Source of the DNA: Methanomassiliicoccales archaeon
GTDB taxonomy: Archaea > Thermoplasmatota > Thermoplasmata > Methanomassiliicoccales > Methanomethylophilaceae
Length of the DNA stretch: 10,960 nucleotides
Reading direction: 5' to 3'
Assembly (NCBI GenBank): GCA_900767505.1
Contig: CAAFZG010000110.1
Span: 1-10,960 of the forward strand
A program made the position numbers and the translations under genes. Under the pieces are notes generated by a model, which did no database searches, was not told where the DNA came from, and saw only the letters and a program-made list of their open reading frames with translations. Shown piece after piece: positions 1-7,430 of the stretch (positions are counted from its first letter, which is position 1; each line of letters begins with the position of its first letter).

Positions 1-19
1 CACGACGCTCTTCCGATCT
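1..19 (+). other. Residual Illumina TruSeq adapter (non-genomic)
   Basis: CACGACGCTCTTCCGATCT is identical to the last 19 bases of the standard Illumina TruSeq/P5 adapter. The helicase frame gives independent support. Reading the minus strand, the protein runs GTAF and should continue with a conserved His (CAY). Positions 20-21 (TG) fit that codon, but position 19, the last adapter base, turns it into CAA. The join therefore lies between 19 and 20, and the real genome sequence begins at 20. Confidence 0.95.
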
Positions 20-939
20 TGGAATGCGGTTCCCTTGGAAACGCATCCGGCCAGCTTCCTGCCTGTGGCGGTGGATTCGGAATCCCCTTCCAGAAGGGAC
101 TCGTCCTGGCTGCTGAGGGTCCTCCCCATGAGCGGCGCGGTGAGCGATGACAGTCTCACGGCCTCCGCCTCGGTGGACCTTCTGGAGTTGACGAACACCA
201 TGCACTGGCCCCCGTCCGAGAGCGCCTGCGCCACAAGGGATGAAACGGAGTCCCCGTTCACCTCGACCTTGCGTTCGGTGCGGTCTCCGAATGTTATCGT
301 GTCCTCGAGGAACACACCTTCTTTCAGAGGAACGGGACGCCAATCGCTCCTGACCAGCTTGGCATGGAGCCAATCCGCCAGGTCCGAAGCATTGGATATC
401 GTGGCCGACAGTGCGATGACCTGAAGGTCGGGGATCCTGCGCATCATCTTGGTGAGGGTCACCTCGAGCGTGGGTCCGCGGCCCGGGTCGTGGATCATAT
501 GGATCTCGTCTGCGATCACAAGCCTGACATCGTCTATCCACGGGCTGCCGTGGCGTATCAGGGAATCGGCCTTCTCGGAGGTGGCCACGACTATGTCGGC
601 ATCTTTGAGGCCCTTCTCCTCCGAATCAAGGTCCCCGGTGCTCATATGCACTTTTATGCCGAGATGCTGGAATCTCAGGAAATCATCCCTCTTCTCCGAT
701 GCCAGGGCCTTCAGCGGCACGATGTACAGCACCCTGCCGACCTTGTTCACGAGGTTTTTCAGCGCAACGGTGTATCCGATAAGCGATTTCCCGCTGGCGG
801 TGGGGATGGCGGCGACGAGGTTTCTCCCTTCCAAAGCGATGGGTATGGCCTCCGCCTGAGGCGGATGGAGCACCCTGAACCCTTCGTTCTGAAGGGCTTC
901 GACGACAACGTCCGGGATATCAAGCTCGTCCACCCGCAT
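20..939 (-). CDS. hel308: ATP-dependent DNA helicase Hel308, N-terminal part (partial, cut by contig end)
   Basis: Superfamily 2 (Ski2-like) 3'-to-5' DNA helicase, known in archaea to act on stalled or damaged replication forks. The frame reads without a stop from ATG at 937-939 down to the adapter junction, giving 306 codons; the full family length is about 700. Visible motifs: the family-typical start MRVDEL, Q-motif PPQAEA (26-31), Walker A AIPTASGKS (44-52), a VPLKALA motif (74-80), Walker B box DEIH (144-147), SAT (178-180), the Hel308 hallmark SDWRPVPLKEGV (198-209), and NSRRSTE (251-257) opening the second RecA domain. The sequence ends at SKGTAF, where the family continues with HHAGL. 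The second RecA domain is incomplete, and the winged-helix and ratchet domains lie beyond the contig. No Shine-Dalgarno sequence precedes the ATG. A weak TATA-like TTATCAA about 26 bases upstream (around 965) would fit a leaderless start. The frame is open upstream to a stop at 1006-1008, but no other plausible start codon is present. Confidence 0.93.
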
Positions 940-1041
940 GGCCGAGAGTACATTGGGGATGTTGATAACCCTTGCGAGGATGCGGTCTCTCCGAAGGAAG
1001 CATAGTCAGCCTTAAGAATGGGGGCGGATAATGGGCCGGTG

Positions 1042-2100
1042 ATGAGAACGAAGAGCGCCGCATTGCTGGCAGTCACATGTCTTGTGGCGATCGTCTGCGT
1101 CCCTTTCGTCACCGACCCTGTTTCGGGTTCGACCGGCGGATACGATTCGCAGCTCGATGCCAATGGACAGCAGATATACGAGGAGATACTCTCCCGTGTG
1201 TCATCGGGTCTCTCAGACCCTACGGAAACAATCGACATCTCGATCGATTTCAACAGGATAGTGGCCATGGACTCCAACGAGGACGTGACCGCCTACATCG
1301 AGAGGATAACGTCGGAAGCGCTCTTCGCAGCATATTATTCGCAGCCCATGGCAGTTTGGCTGTGGGACCTCCCTGTCGTACAGCCCGAGTTGACGACCGC
1401 CGTCAACCTGCTCAAGATATCATCCGTGGACGATCCGTCGGATGTCAAAGGATACTTCTCGCCGAAGTCCGTGTCGTTCACGCTCACGGTTCCGGAGGAC
1501 ATGAAGCAGGATCTCAAGACGAAGATCGGAAAGGTCACTTCGGCCATCATGAGCATCTCCGGGGATGCGCCCTCCGTGGTCAAGGCAATATCCAACGATC
1601 TGAGGAACATCTCCCAGAAGGACGATGCCGAAGGGGAGATCAGCAACGTGTACGACGCGCTCGTCGACAGGAAATCGTCATCCGCGGGAATCGCGGCCGC
1701 ATTCACGCTGGTGGCCAGGAGCAACGGTCTGAACGCGCTCACCGTCTGCGGCACCACGGGATCCGACAATGGAAAGGTCGGGTACTGGAACATCGTCGAT
1801 TATGACGGCGGTTGGTACGGCGTCGATGTCACGATATACGACGGAAAGGACAAATCGCCGATAATGGCGGGATACAACACGAAGATCGTCATGGGGGACG
1901 GGACATACTACGAGAGGTTCGGTTCCACCCATATCGCCGGCGACGGCCATCTGAATCAGATGGAGATCGTCCGCAACGGATATTCGTGGCCCGATGACAG
2001 GGGCATATTCGAGAAGTGGGGCAATCAGATCTTTATGGTGGTCATAGTCGCCATGATACTGGGTGCCATCGTATACGCCCTCAAGAAGGATATCGTCTGA
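1042..2100 (+). CDS. Exported, C-terminally anchored protein with degenerate transglutaminase-like domain
   Basis: Function unknown; 352 residues from this start. Residues 1-29 look like a signal sequence (Arg and Lys, then a hydrophobic stretch around 5-22). Residues about 331-347 form one transmembrane helix followed by KKDIV, which predicts an outside domain and a short inner tail. Residues about 205-275 resemble the transglutaminase-like core: an SAGIAAAF helix, then GYWNIVDYDGGWYGVDVT, matching the family pattern C-x-G-x-A ... H-x-W-N ... D-G-x-W-Y-x-V-D-x-T. The nucleophile position is Ser214 instead of Cys and the His position is Tyr248; only Asp262 is kept. This implies no transglutaminase or Cys-protease activity, so binding or structural use is my guess. 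An in-frame ATG at 1018 would add eight residues. I prefer 1042 because it starts the signal peptide directly and lies about 26 bases after the AT-rich CTTAAGAAT (1011-1019), consistent with a leaderless message. It is transcribed away from hel308. Confidence 0.75.
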   Translation: MRTKSAALLAVTCLVAIVCVPFVTDPVSGSTGGYDSQLDANGQQIYEEILSRVSSGLSDPTETIDISIDFNRIVAMDSNEDVTAYIERITSEALFAAYYSQPMAVWLWDLPVVQPELTTAVNLLKISSVDDPSDVKGYFSPKSVSFTLTVPEDMKQDLKTKIGKVTSAIMSISGDAPSVVKAISNDLRNISQKDDAEGEISNVYDALVDRKSSSAGIAAAFTLVARSNGLNALTVCGTTGSDNGKVGYWNIVDYDGGWYGVDVTIYDGKDKSPIMAGYNTKIVMGDGTYYERFGSTHIAGDGHLNQMEIVRNGYSWPDDRGIFEKWGNQIFMVVIVAMILGAIVYALKKDIV

Positions 2101-2122
2101 ATATCCGAAGGACGGCCAATCA

Positions 2123-2168
2123 ATTTAATATACATCGACAAATAGTCGAAATCTCGAAAATGGGGGAA
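2123..2168 (+). promoter_or_regulatory. Promoter and ribosome binding site of lonB
   Basis: TTTAATATA at 2124-2132 is a good archaeal TATA box. Initiation about 25 bases downstream would fall near 2153 and give a leader of about 17 bases. GGGGGAA at 2162-2168 lies just before the ATG at 2171 and may serve as a weak ribosome binding site. The box lies after the stop of the preceding gene, so lonB can be transcribed on its own. Confidence 0.6.
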
Positions 2169-2170
2169 AC

Positions 2171-4186
2171 ATGACAGACAAGAAGGATGTGAAGGTTTCC
2201 GAACTCTCCGTGGAGGAGTGGGCGGACGAACAGAGCTTCACCACCACAGAGGAGATCAAGATACCCGATATGATGGCCGACCGTGTCATCGGTCAGGACG
2301 ATGCCGTCGCAGTCATGCGCAAGGCCGCATCGCAGAAGAGGCACGTCATGCTCATCGGGGAGCCCGGAACAGGAAAGTCCATGCTCGCCAATTCCATGGT
2401 CGAGTACCTTCCCAAGGAGGATCTCCAGGATATAGTGGCATACCACAATCCGGACGATTTCAACGAGCCCCGCATCAGGGTGTTCCCTGCAGGCAAGGGG
2501 AAAGCCGTCGTCTCGGAGCAGAAGGCCATCGCGGCACAGCAGAGGAATCAGAAGAACTCCATGTACATCTACATCTGCATGGGTCTGATCGTCCTCGGTC
2601 TCGCAGGTGCGTTGCTCCTCGGTAATTTCACGATCGCATGGATCGCCATTCTCGGTGCGATGCTGGTCGTCATGCTGTTCAGGACACCAGGTCAGCAGAG
2701 GACGGAGACGGCCATCATACCGAAGCTCCTTGTCGGTCACGATCCGGGTGAGGTACCCCCGTTCGTCGATTCCACCGGAACGCACGCAGGTGCGCTTCTC
2801 GGTGATGTCAGACACGATCCCTTCCAGTCCGGAGGTCTCGAGACCCCGTCCCACGACAGGCTCGAGGCAGGGGACATCCACAAGGCCAACAAAGGTGTCC
2901 TCTACATCGACGAGATCAACCTCCTGAAGATGGAGTCGCAGCAGGCGCTGCTCACCGCCATGCAGGAGAAGAAGATGTCCATCACAGGACAGTCCGAGCG
3001 CTCGTCCGGAGCGTTGGTCAAGTCCGAGCCCGTTCCGTGCGACTTCATCCTGGTCTGCGCAGGTAACATGGATGCCATCCAGGGGATGCATCCCGCCCTC
3101 AGGTCCAGGATAAGGGGATACGGTTACGAGGTCTACATGCGCAACACCATGCCCGACACCAATGAGAACCGTGAGTGCATCGCACGTTTCGTCGCCCAGG
3201 AGGTCAGGAAGGACGGCAAGATCCCTCATTTCGACAAATACGCCGTCGCCGAGATCCTCAGGGAGGCACAGCGCCGTTCCGGAAGGAAAGGCGAGCTGAC
3301 CCTCAGGATGAGGGAGCTCGGAGGACTCATAAGGGTCTCCGGTGACATGGCGGTCGGAAGGAACTCCAAGGTCGTGACGGCAGATGATGTCATCACAGCC
3401 AGGAGGACCGCCCGCAGCCTCGAGCAGCAGATCGCCGACAGGTACATCGAGTCCAGCAAGGCCTACGAGATGTTCAACACGTCCGGACAGGCCGTCGGAA
3501 TGATCAACGGTCTCGCCGCGCTCAACGCAAGCTCCAACATGGCCGAGTATTCCGGAATCGTGCTTCCGATCGTCGCCGAGGTGTCCCCGTCCCAGGTGAA
3601 GAAGGGCGGACACATAGTCGCGACGGGACAGCTCGGAACGATAGCCAAGGAGGCAGTGGACAACATCTCTGCGGTCATCAAGAAGTACACGATGACCAAC
3701 CTCTCCGACAGTGACATCCACCTGCAGTACATCGGTACCTACGACGGTGTCGAGGGAGATTCCGCATCCATCACCATGGCGACGGTCATAATCTCCGCAC
3801 TCGAGGGCATCCCGATACGCCAGGACCTTGCCATGACAGGTTCCCTGAGCGTCAGGGGAAAGGTCCTCCCCGTCGGCGGAGTTACCGCCAAGCTGGAGGC
3901 GGCCGCGGCATCGGGCATCAAGATCGCTCTGATCCCCGAGGCCAACGCCAAGGACGTCATGATCGAGGGCAGGTTCTACGAGACCATGGACATCTACACA
4001 GTGGAGAACCTCCGCGATGTCTTCGAGTACGCCTTCGTCGACTGTCCCATGAAGCAGCAGTACATGGACAAGCTCCTGCCCCTCACCGAGGGCGGTGTCT
4101 CGTCCGTGAAGAAGATCGAGCCCCCGGTGCAGCACGTGTACCACACCGAGACCGTGCAGCCTGAGGCCGAGCCTGCCGCAGAATGA
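2171..4186 (+). CDS. lonB: Membrane-anchored ATP-dependent protease LonB
   Basis: Archaeal LonB is a hexameric AAA+ protease anchored in the cytoplasmic membrane; it degrades damaged and regulatory proteins on the cytosolic side. The 671 residues match the usual archaeal length. Order: short N-terminal region with VIGQDDAV (39-46), Walker A GEPGTGKS (63-70), an insertion with two adjacent transmembrane helices (about 131-150 and 153-170), Walker B VLYIDEIN (243-250), AAA lid (about 330-430), and the protease domain from about 435. The catalytic dyad is Ser531 in EGDSAS and Lys574 in GGVTAKLEAA. The spacing of 43 residues equals that of other Lon enzymes. The absence of an N-terminal substrate domain and the membrane insertion between Walker A and B are typical of LonB rather than bacterial LonA. 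It has its own promoter and is followed by a hairpin with a pyrimidine tract, so it appears monocistronic. The C-terminal tail (about 641-671) is low-complexity and probably disordered. Confidence 0.97.
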   Translation: MTDKKDVKVSELSVEEWADEQSFTTTEEIKIPDMMADRVIGQDDAVAVMRKAASQKRHVMLIGEPGTGKSMLANSMVEYLPKEDLQDIVAYHNPDDFNEPRIRVFPAGKGKAVVSEQKAIAAQQRNQKNSMYIYICMGLIVLGLAGALLLGNFTIAWIAILGAMLVVMLFRTPGQQRTETAIIPKLLVGHDPGEVPPFVDSTGTHAGALLGDVRHDPFQSGGLETPSHDRLEAGDIHKANKGVLYIDEINLLKMESQQALLTAMQEKKMSITGQSERSSGALVKSEPVPCDFILVCAGNMDAIQGMHPALRSRIRGYGYEVYMRNTMPDTNENRECIARFVAQEVRKDGKIPHFDKYAVAEILREAQRRSGRKGELTLRMRELGGLIRVSGDMAVGRNSKVVTADDVITARRTARSLEQQIADRYIESSKAYEMFNTSGQAVGMINGLAALNASSNMAEYSGIVLPIVAEVSPSQVKKGGHIVATGQLGTIAKEAVDNISAVIKKYTMTNLSDSDIHLQYIGTYDGVEGDSASITMATVIISALEGIPIRQDLAMTGSLSVRGKVLPVGGVTAKLEAAAASGIKIALIPEANAKDVMIEGRFYETMDIYTVENLRDVFEYAFVDCPMKQQYMDKLLPLTEGGVSSVKKIEPPVQHVYHTETVQPEAEPAAE

Positions 4187-4190
4187 AACG

Positions 4191-4221
4191 AAGGGGCATG
4201 CCCCCTTCTCCTTTCCTTTTT
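4191..4221 (+). terminator. Terminator after lonB
   Basis: GGGGCATGCCCC (4193-4204) is a perfect palindrome. It can be extended by AA/TT if one C bulges. A pyrimidine-rich tract ending in five T bases follows (to 4221). It begins five bases after the lonB stop. The T-run merges into the TATA box of nadM. Confidence 0.6.
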
Positions 4222-4225
4222 ATAC
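4216..4225 (+). promoter_or_regulatory. TATA box for nadM (leaderless start predicted)
   Basis: CTTTTTATAC lies with its centre about 26 bases before ATG 4247. Archaeal transcription normally starts 25-27 bases after the box centre, so the message would begin at or next to the start codon. No Shine-Dalgarno sequence is seen before 4247, which agrees. Confidence 0.55.
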
Positions 4226-4246
4226 AATCCTCTATTATGTTCATGC

Positions 4247-4789
4247 ATGGGCATGGACGAGTATTCCGAGCATTCACTGGTGATTGGCCGGTTCCAACCG
4301 CTTCACAACGGTCATATGGAGGTCCTCAGGAAATGTTCCGAGGAATCCGAGCATCTAATCGTCGCGATAGGCAGCGCCCAGTGCTCCCATGATCCCGGGA
4401 ACCCGTTCACCGCAGGCGAGAGGTACAGGATGATATCCGACTCGCTGAAGGACGAGGGGATCGAGAGCTTCAGCATAGTCCCCGTGGAGGATCTGAACAG
4501 GTACTCCGTATGGGTCGCCCATGTAGTGTCCATGGTCCCGCCGTTCGGCAGGGTCTACAGCAACAACCCGATGACCCGCCGTCTGTTCCTGGAAGCAGGC
4601 TTCGAGGTCCGCAAATCACCGCTCTACAACCGTTCCGTGTATTCCGGTACGGAGGTCCGCCGCAGGATGGTCGCTGGAGAGGAATGGAGGCCGCTTGTAC
4701 CTGCCGCGGTCGCAGATGTCATCGATTCCATTGATGGGGTCGGAAGGCTCAGGGACATATCGGAGGGTTCCAGCGGTGCACCGCTGTGA
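4247..4789 (+). CDS. nadM: Nicotinamide-nucleotide adenylyltransferase, archaeal NadM type
   Basis: Joins NMN (or nicotinate mononucleotide) to the AMP part of ATP, making NAD+ or its deamido form; cytosolic. The 180 residues form a single nucleotidyltransferase domain of usual size. Motifs: GRFQPLHNGH (14-23) containing the nucleotide-binding HxGH signature, IGSAQ (41-45), NPFTAGER (52-59), SNNPMT (105-110), and YSGTEVRRRM (132-141), the ISGTxxR motif that contacts ATP phosphates. These distinguish the archaeal NadM group from bacterial NadD. Two Met codons (4247 and 4253) are in frame; the first fits the TATA spacing. Its 3' end overlaps pncC by 14 bases, and the two products act on the same nucleotide pool, so a joint NAD unit is likely. 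Confidence 0.93.
   Translation: MGMDEYSEHSLVIGRFQPLHNGHMEVLRKCSEESEHLIVAIGSAQCSHDPGNPFTAGERYRMISDSLKDEGIESFSIVPVEDLNRYSVWVAHVVSMVPPFGRVYSNNPMTRRLFLEAGFEVRKSPLYNRSVYSGTEVRRRMVAGEEWRPLVPAAVADVIDSIDGVGRLRDISEGSSGAPL
4762..4767 (+). promoter_or_regulatory. Ribosome binding site fixing the GTG start of pncC
   Basis: GGAGGG lies inside the end of nadM, eight bases before GTG 4776. It is the best Shine-Dalgarno match near this gene. The in-frame ATG codons at 4695, 4716 and 4734 have no comparable site and would extend the protein beyond the usual domain start. Confidence 0.7.
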
Positions 4790-5252
4790 GGGTCTTGCCG
4801 AGATCGCCCTCAGAAAGGGCGTCACCGTCTCCTGTGCGGAGTCGTGCACCGGAGGTCTGATCGGTGCGGCGATAACCGAGCTTCCGGGTTCTTCGACCTA
4901 TTTCCTGGGAAGCGCGGTAACATACTCCAACGATGCCAAGATGTCGATCCTCGGAGTGGAGGGAAGCGTTCTTGCGGAACATGGGGCGGTAAGCGACGAG
5001 GTCGCACGCCAGATGGCCCTGGGTGCCTGCAGGGTGTTCTCTTCGGATTATTCCGTGGCTGTCACGGGCATCGCAGGTCCCGGAGGCGCAACCGATACGA
5101 AACCGGTCGGTCTTGTGTACATCGCGGTATCCGACGGATCCCGCTGTGTGTCGACCCGCAATGTGTTCACCGGTGACAGGGGCAGCGTCCGTTCCGAGAC
5201 GGTGGATCAGGCGATCGGGCTTCTGACCGATATGATATCGGGCCGCCTCTGA
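4776..5252 (+). CDS. pncC: Nicotinamide-nucleotide amidase PncC (stand-alone CinA C-terminal domain)
   Basis: Deamidates NMN to nicotinate mononucleotide plus ammonia, returning NMN to the NAD biosynthetic pool; cytosolic. From GTG 4776 it has 158 residues, the normal size for the stand-alone domain. Motifs: AESCTGG (21-27) with the catalytic Ser23, FLGSAVTYSNDAK (43-55) with the conserved Lys55, and GIAGPGGA (98-105) followed by KPVGLVYIA. No CinA N-terminal (MoCF-like) domain is present. It overlaps nadM by 14 bases and has a strong ribosome binding site inside nadM, so the two are probably co-transcribed and translationally coupled. A longer version from ATG 4695 would overlap nadM by 95 bases and carry an N-terminal stretch unlike the family. 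Confidence 0.9.
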   Translation: MHRCEGLAEIALRKGVTVSCAESCTGGLIGAAITELPGSSTYFLGSAVTYSNDAKMSILGVEGSVLAEHGAVSDEVARQMALGACRVFSSDYSVAVTGIAGPGGATDTKPVGLVYIAVSDGSRCVSTRNVFTGDRGSVRSETVDQAIGLLTDMISGRL

Positions 5253-5293
5253 ACATATTCGGATAAAGCCCTCGGGTCGCAGTCGTCGGAGAA

Positions 5294-5303
5294 AGACATA
5301 TAG
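5294..5303 (+). promoter_or_regulatory. Putative TATA box for purC
   Basis: AGACATATAG is an imperfect TATA box whose centre lies about 26 bases before ATG 5325, giving a start of transcription at the start codon. No ribosome binding site precedes 5325. The match to the consensus is weak. Confidence 0.4.
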
Positions 5304-5324
5304 ACGATGTGCATTCGAGTGTTC

Positions 5325-6227
5325 ATGAAGCTGCTTATGACCGGAAAGGTCAAAGAGGTCTATGAGGTCGATGCGGACACTCTGGAGTTCGCATACACAG
5401 ACAATATATCCGTTTTCGACAAGATCATCCCGTCCAAGGTCCCCCATAAGGGTGAGACCCTCTGCAGGACTGCCAAATACTGGTTCGGAAAGCTCAACGA
5501 GGCCGGTATCAACAACCACTACATCTCCGAGCCCTCCAAGGACAGGATGAGGGTGAAGAGGGTCGACGTCATCCGCGACTACAGCAAGATCGACGGTACG
5601 ACCACCAACTATCTGATCCCCCTCGAGGTCATCTGCAGATACTATGCCGCAGGATCCCTCCTAGACAGGCTCAAATCCGGAAAGGTCAAGCCCGAGGACC
5701 TCGGATTCCCCGCAGGCCATGAGGTCAAGAGAGGGGAGAAGCTTCCCAAGCCCTTCGTCGAGTGCACCACCAAGCTGGAGGAGCACGACGAGAACCTCAC
5801 CGAGGCCGAGGCCAAGGAGATGGCAGGACTGTCCGACGAGGAGTATCAGGAGATCGTCGACACCGTTCTCAGGATCGACGAGATCATGGCAGAGGATGTC
5901 GCTAAGCGCGGTCTGATCCACTGTGACGGTAAGAAGGAGTTCGCCTACGACAAGGAGAGGAAGCTCATGGTCGTCGACACCTTCGGAACCCTGGACGAGG
6001 ACCGCTGGTGGGACGCCGATGAGTATGCCAAGGGCAACATCGTCGAGCTCTCCAAGGAGTTTGTCAGGCAGTACTACCGTGAGACAGGATACCACGAGAA
6101 GCTGTACGCCGCCAGGGACGCCGGACTCGCAGAGCCCGACATACCCGCACTGCCCCAGGATATCGTCGACCGTGTGAGCAAGCTGTATGTCGACATGTAC
6201 GAGCGCATCACCGGTGAGAAGTTCTGA
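5325..6227 (+). CDS. purC: Phosphoribosylaminoimidazole-succinocarboxamide synthase (SAICAR synthase)
   Basis: Purine biosynthesis enzyme; ligates aspartate to CAIR with ATP to give SAICAR in the cytosol. From ATG 5325 it has 300 residues. Motifs: N-terminal ATP-binding strand MKLLMTGKVKEVYE (1-14), DNISVFDKIIPSKVPHKG (26-43), the signature PLEVICRYYAAGSL (99-112), FVECTTKLEEHDE (144-156), and HCDGKKEFAYD (199-209) with VVDTFGTLDEDRWW (216-229). The last region replaces the DEIGTPDSSRFW pattern of bacterial enzymes, but the acidic and aromatic pattern is kept. Two other in-frame ATGs exist. The one at 5307 would add MCIRVF, which is not family-like; the one at 5337 would remove the first strand. 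It stands alone with its own probable promoter and ends in a hairpin shared with the opposing cbi operon. Confidence 0.95.
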   Translation: MKLLMTGKVKEVYEVDADTLEFAYTDNISVFDKIIPSKVPHKGETLCRTAKYWFGKLNEAGINNHYISEPSKDRMRVKRVDVIRDYSKIDGTTTNYLIPLEVICRYYAAGSLLDRLKSGKVKPEDLGFPAGHEVKRGEKLPKPFVECTTKLEEHDENLTEAEAKEMAGLSDEEYQEIVDTVLRIDEIMAEDVAKRGLIHCDGKKEFAYDKERKLMVVDTFGTLDEDRWWDADEYAKGNIVELSKEFVRQYYRETGYHEKLYAARDAGLAEPDIPALPQDIVDRVSKLYVDMYERITGEKF

Positions 6228-6244
6228 AGCAAAGAAACAACACC

Positions 6245-6269
6245 CCTTCCCGGGGGTTTCCCGGGAAGG
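6245..6269. terminator. Bidirectional terminator between purC and the cbi operon
   Basis: CCTTCCCGGG (6245-6254) and CCCGGGAAGG (6260-6269) form a perfect 10-bp stem with a five-base loop. It lies 17 bases after the purC stop and 18 bases after the end of the last cbiO. On the minus strand it is followed by the T-rich TGTTGTTTCTTTGC. On the plus strand the tail is ATTTCTG, less T-rich. Confidence 0.75.
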
Positions 6270-6287
6270 ATTTCTGAAAATCGATCA

Positions 6288-7430
6288 TCAGAGATCGACC
6301 ACATCGTGGTCGACCTGGGTTCCGAAGTCCTTCAGACGGAGAATGCGTGCCTCGATCAGGTCCACGCAGTCCGAATCGCAGAAGAGCACCGTGTCCCTTC
6401 CGACAAGGCAGTCCGACATGCATGATTCGAAACCGTCGAAGACATAGTCCATCGGCAGCATGCTCTTGGGAAGGAGTGCGCGTGTGACCGCACCGAATAT
6501 CCCTTTGGAGGCATTATCGTCCATTCCGTCCATGGCACGGGCCATGATATCGGAATCCAGCTCATCCGATACGGGGACGATCCTGAACGCACCCTTCTTT
6601 CCGGATGCGATCTTGGACAGCAGCTGAGATTCGGAGCACGGGAACGGGGACTCGGAGATCTTATGCATATTGCAGATCCCACTGTTCATCAGGAACATCG
6701 ACGGTTGCATCAGGCCTGCAAGATGGACCTCGCCGGAATCGGAGAAGAATCCCACGGAATCTCCCGAGTACACGATCTTCCCTTTCCTCATGACCTTGAT
6801 CTCGTCCGCCCACGCGAACGCCAGATCGATGTCGTGCGTGGAGAGAACAACTGTGGTCCCGTTGTGATGCAGCTGTTCTGCGAGCTCCATGAGCTCCAGG
6901 GCCATCTGAGGGTCCAGGCCTGCGGTCGGTTCGTCCATGATGAGGACCTCTGGTTCCATCGCCAATGCTCCTGCCAGTGCGAGCCTCTTCCTCTGTCCGT
7001 ACGAGAGCTGCAGGGTGTTCCTCCCGCGCAGATCGTCAAGACCTAGAAGGCTGATGGCGTTGTCCGTCCTCTTCTTGACCTCGCTTTCGGGGAGACCTAT
7101 GTTGCGTGGACCATAGGACACATCCTCCTCGACGGTCTGTCCGAAGATCTGGTCGTCGGGGTTCTGCAGAACCACGGAGACCTTGGATCTTAGTCTCCTG
7201 AGGGCCTTCCTCTTGTAGGAAATGGGCTCTCCGTCGAACTTGACGGTCCCCTCGGAGGGTTTGAACACACCGTTGAGGTGATAGAACAGTGTGGACTTGC
7301 CGGCACCGTTTGCACCGAGAATCGCAGTCTTGACACCTTTCCTGATCGTTATATTGACATTGTCCAGAGAAGGCTTGTCGTTTCCGGAATAGAGGAACGA
7401 CAGTCCGATCGTCTCGATTCCGTCATTCAT
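6288..7430 (-). CDS. cbiO: Cobalt ECF transporter ATPase CbiO, second copy, with C-terminal extension
   Basis: Cytosolic ATPase of the energy-coupling-factor transporter for cobalt, working with CbiQ and CbiMN. From ATG 7428-7430 it has 380 residues; usual CbiO is about 280. ABC domain: Walker A GANGAGKS (39-46), Q-loop VVLQNPDDQIF (86-96), signature LSYGQ (142-146), Walker B VLIMDE (162-167), D-loop AGLDP (170-174), switch His199 in STHD. Residues about 262-380 are an extra domain sharing SPFPxxxSQLLxK and GRDTVLFCDSD with the other copy. GAGGTGA lies 6-12 bases before this ATG, and start and stop overlap as ATGA with the preceding cbiO, so translation is coupled. An in-frame extension upstream to 7640 runs inside the first cbiO and is not used. 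The two copies probably pair as an ATPase heterodimer, as in EcfA1/EcfA2 (inference). Confidence 0.93.
   Translation of the reverse strand: MNDGIETIGLSFLYSGNDKPSLDNVNITIRKGVKTAILGANGAGKSTLFYHLNGVFKPSEGTVKFDGEPISYKRKALRRLRSKVSVVLQNPDDQIFGQTVEEDVSYGPRNIGLPESEVKKRTDNAISLLGLDDLRGRNTLQLSYGQRKRLALAGALAMEPEVLIMDEPTAGLDPQMALELMELAEQLHHNGTTVVLSTHDIDLAFAWADEIKVMRKGKIVYSGDSVGFFSDSGEVHLAGLMQPSMFLMNSGICNMHKISESPFPCSESQLLSKIASGKKGAFRIVPVSDELDSDIMARAMDGMDDNASKGIFGAVTRALLPKSMLPMDYVFDGFESCMSDCLVGRDTVLFCDSDCVDLIEARILRLKDFGTQVDHDVVDL

Noticed and set aside
364..1005. Plus-strand open frames across the first kilobase
   Set aside because: They lie opposite hel308, whose minus-strand frame carries every helicase motif. 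Their translations show no recognisable domain.
2120..4144. A 674-codon open frame on the minus strand covering nearly all of lonB
   Set aside because: It is codon-aligned with lonB, so stops could come only from TTA, CTA or TCA codons, which lonB avoids. The product is repetitive in His, Asp and Leu with no family features, while lonB is complete with all active-site residues.
4749..5519. A 256-codon minus-strand open frame opposite pncC and the start of purC
   Set aside because: It spans two well-supported genes and the gap between them, and its product shows no known motifs.
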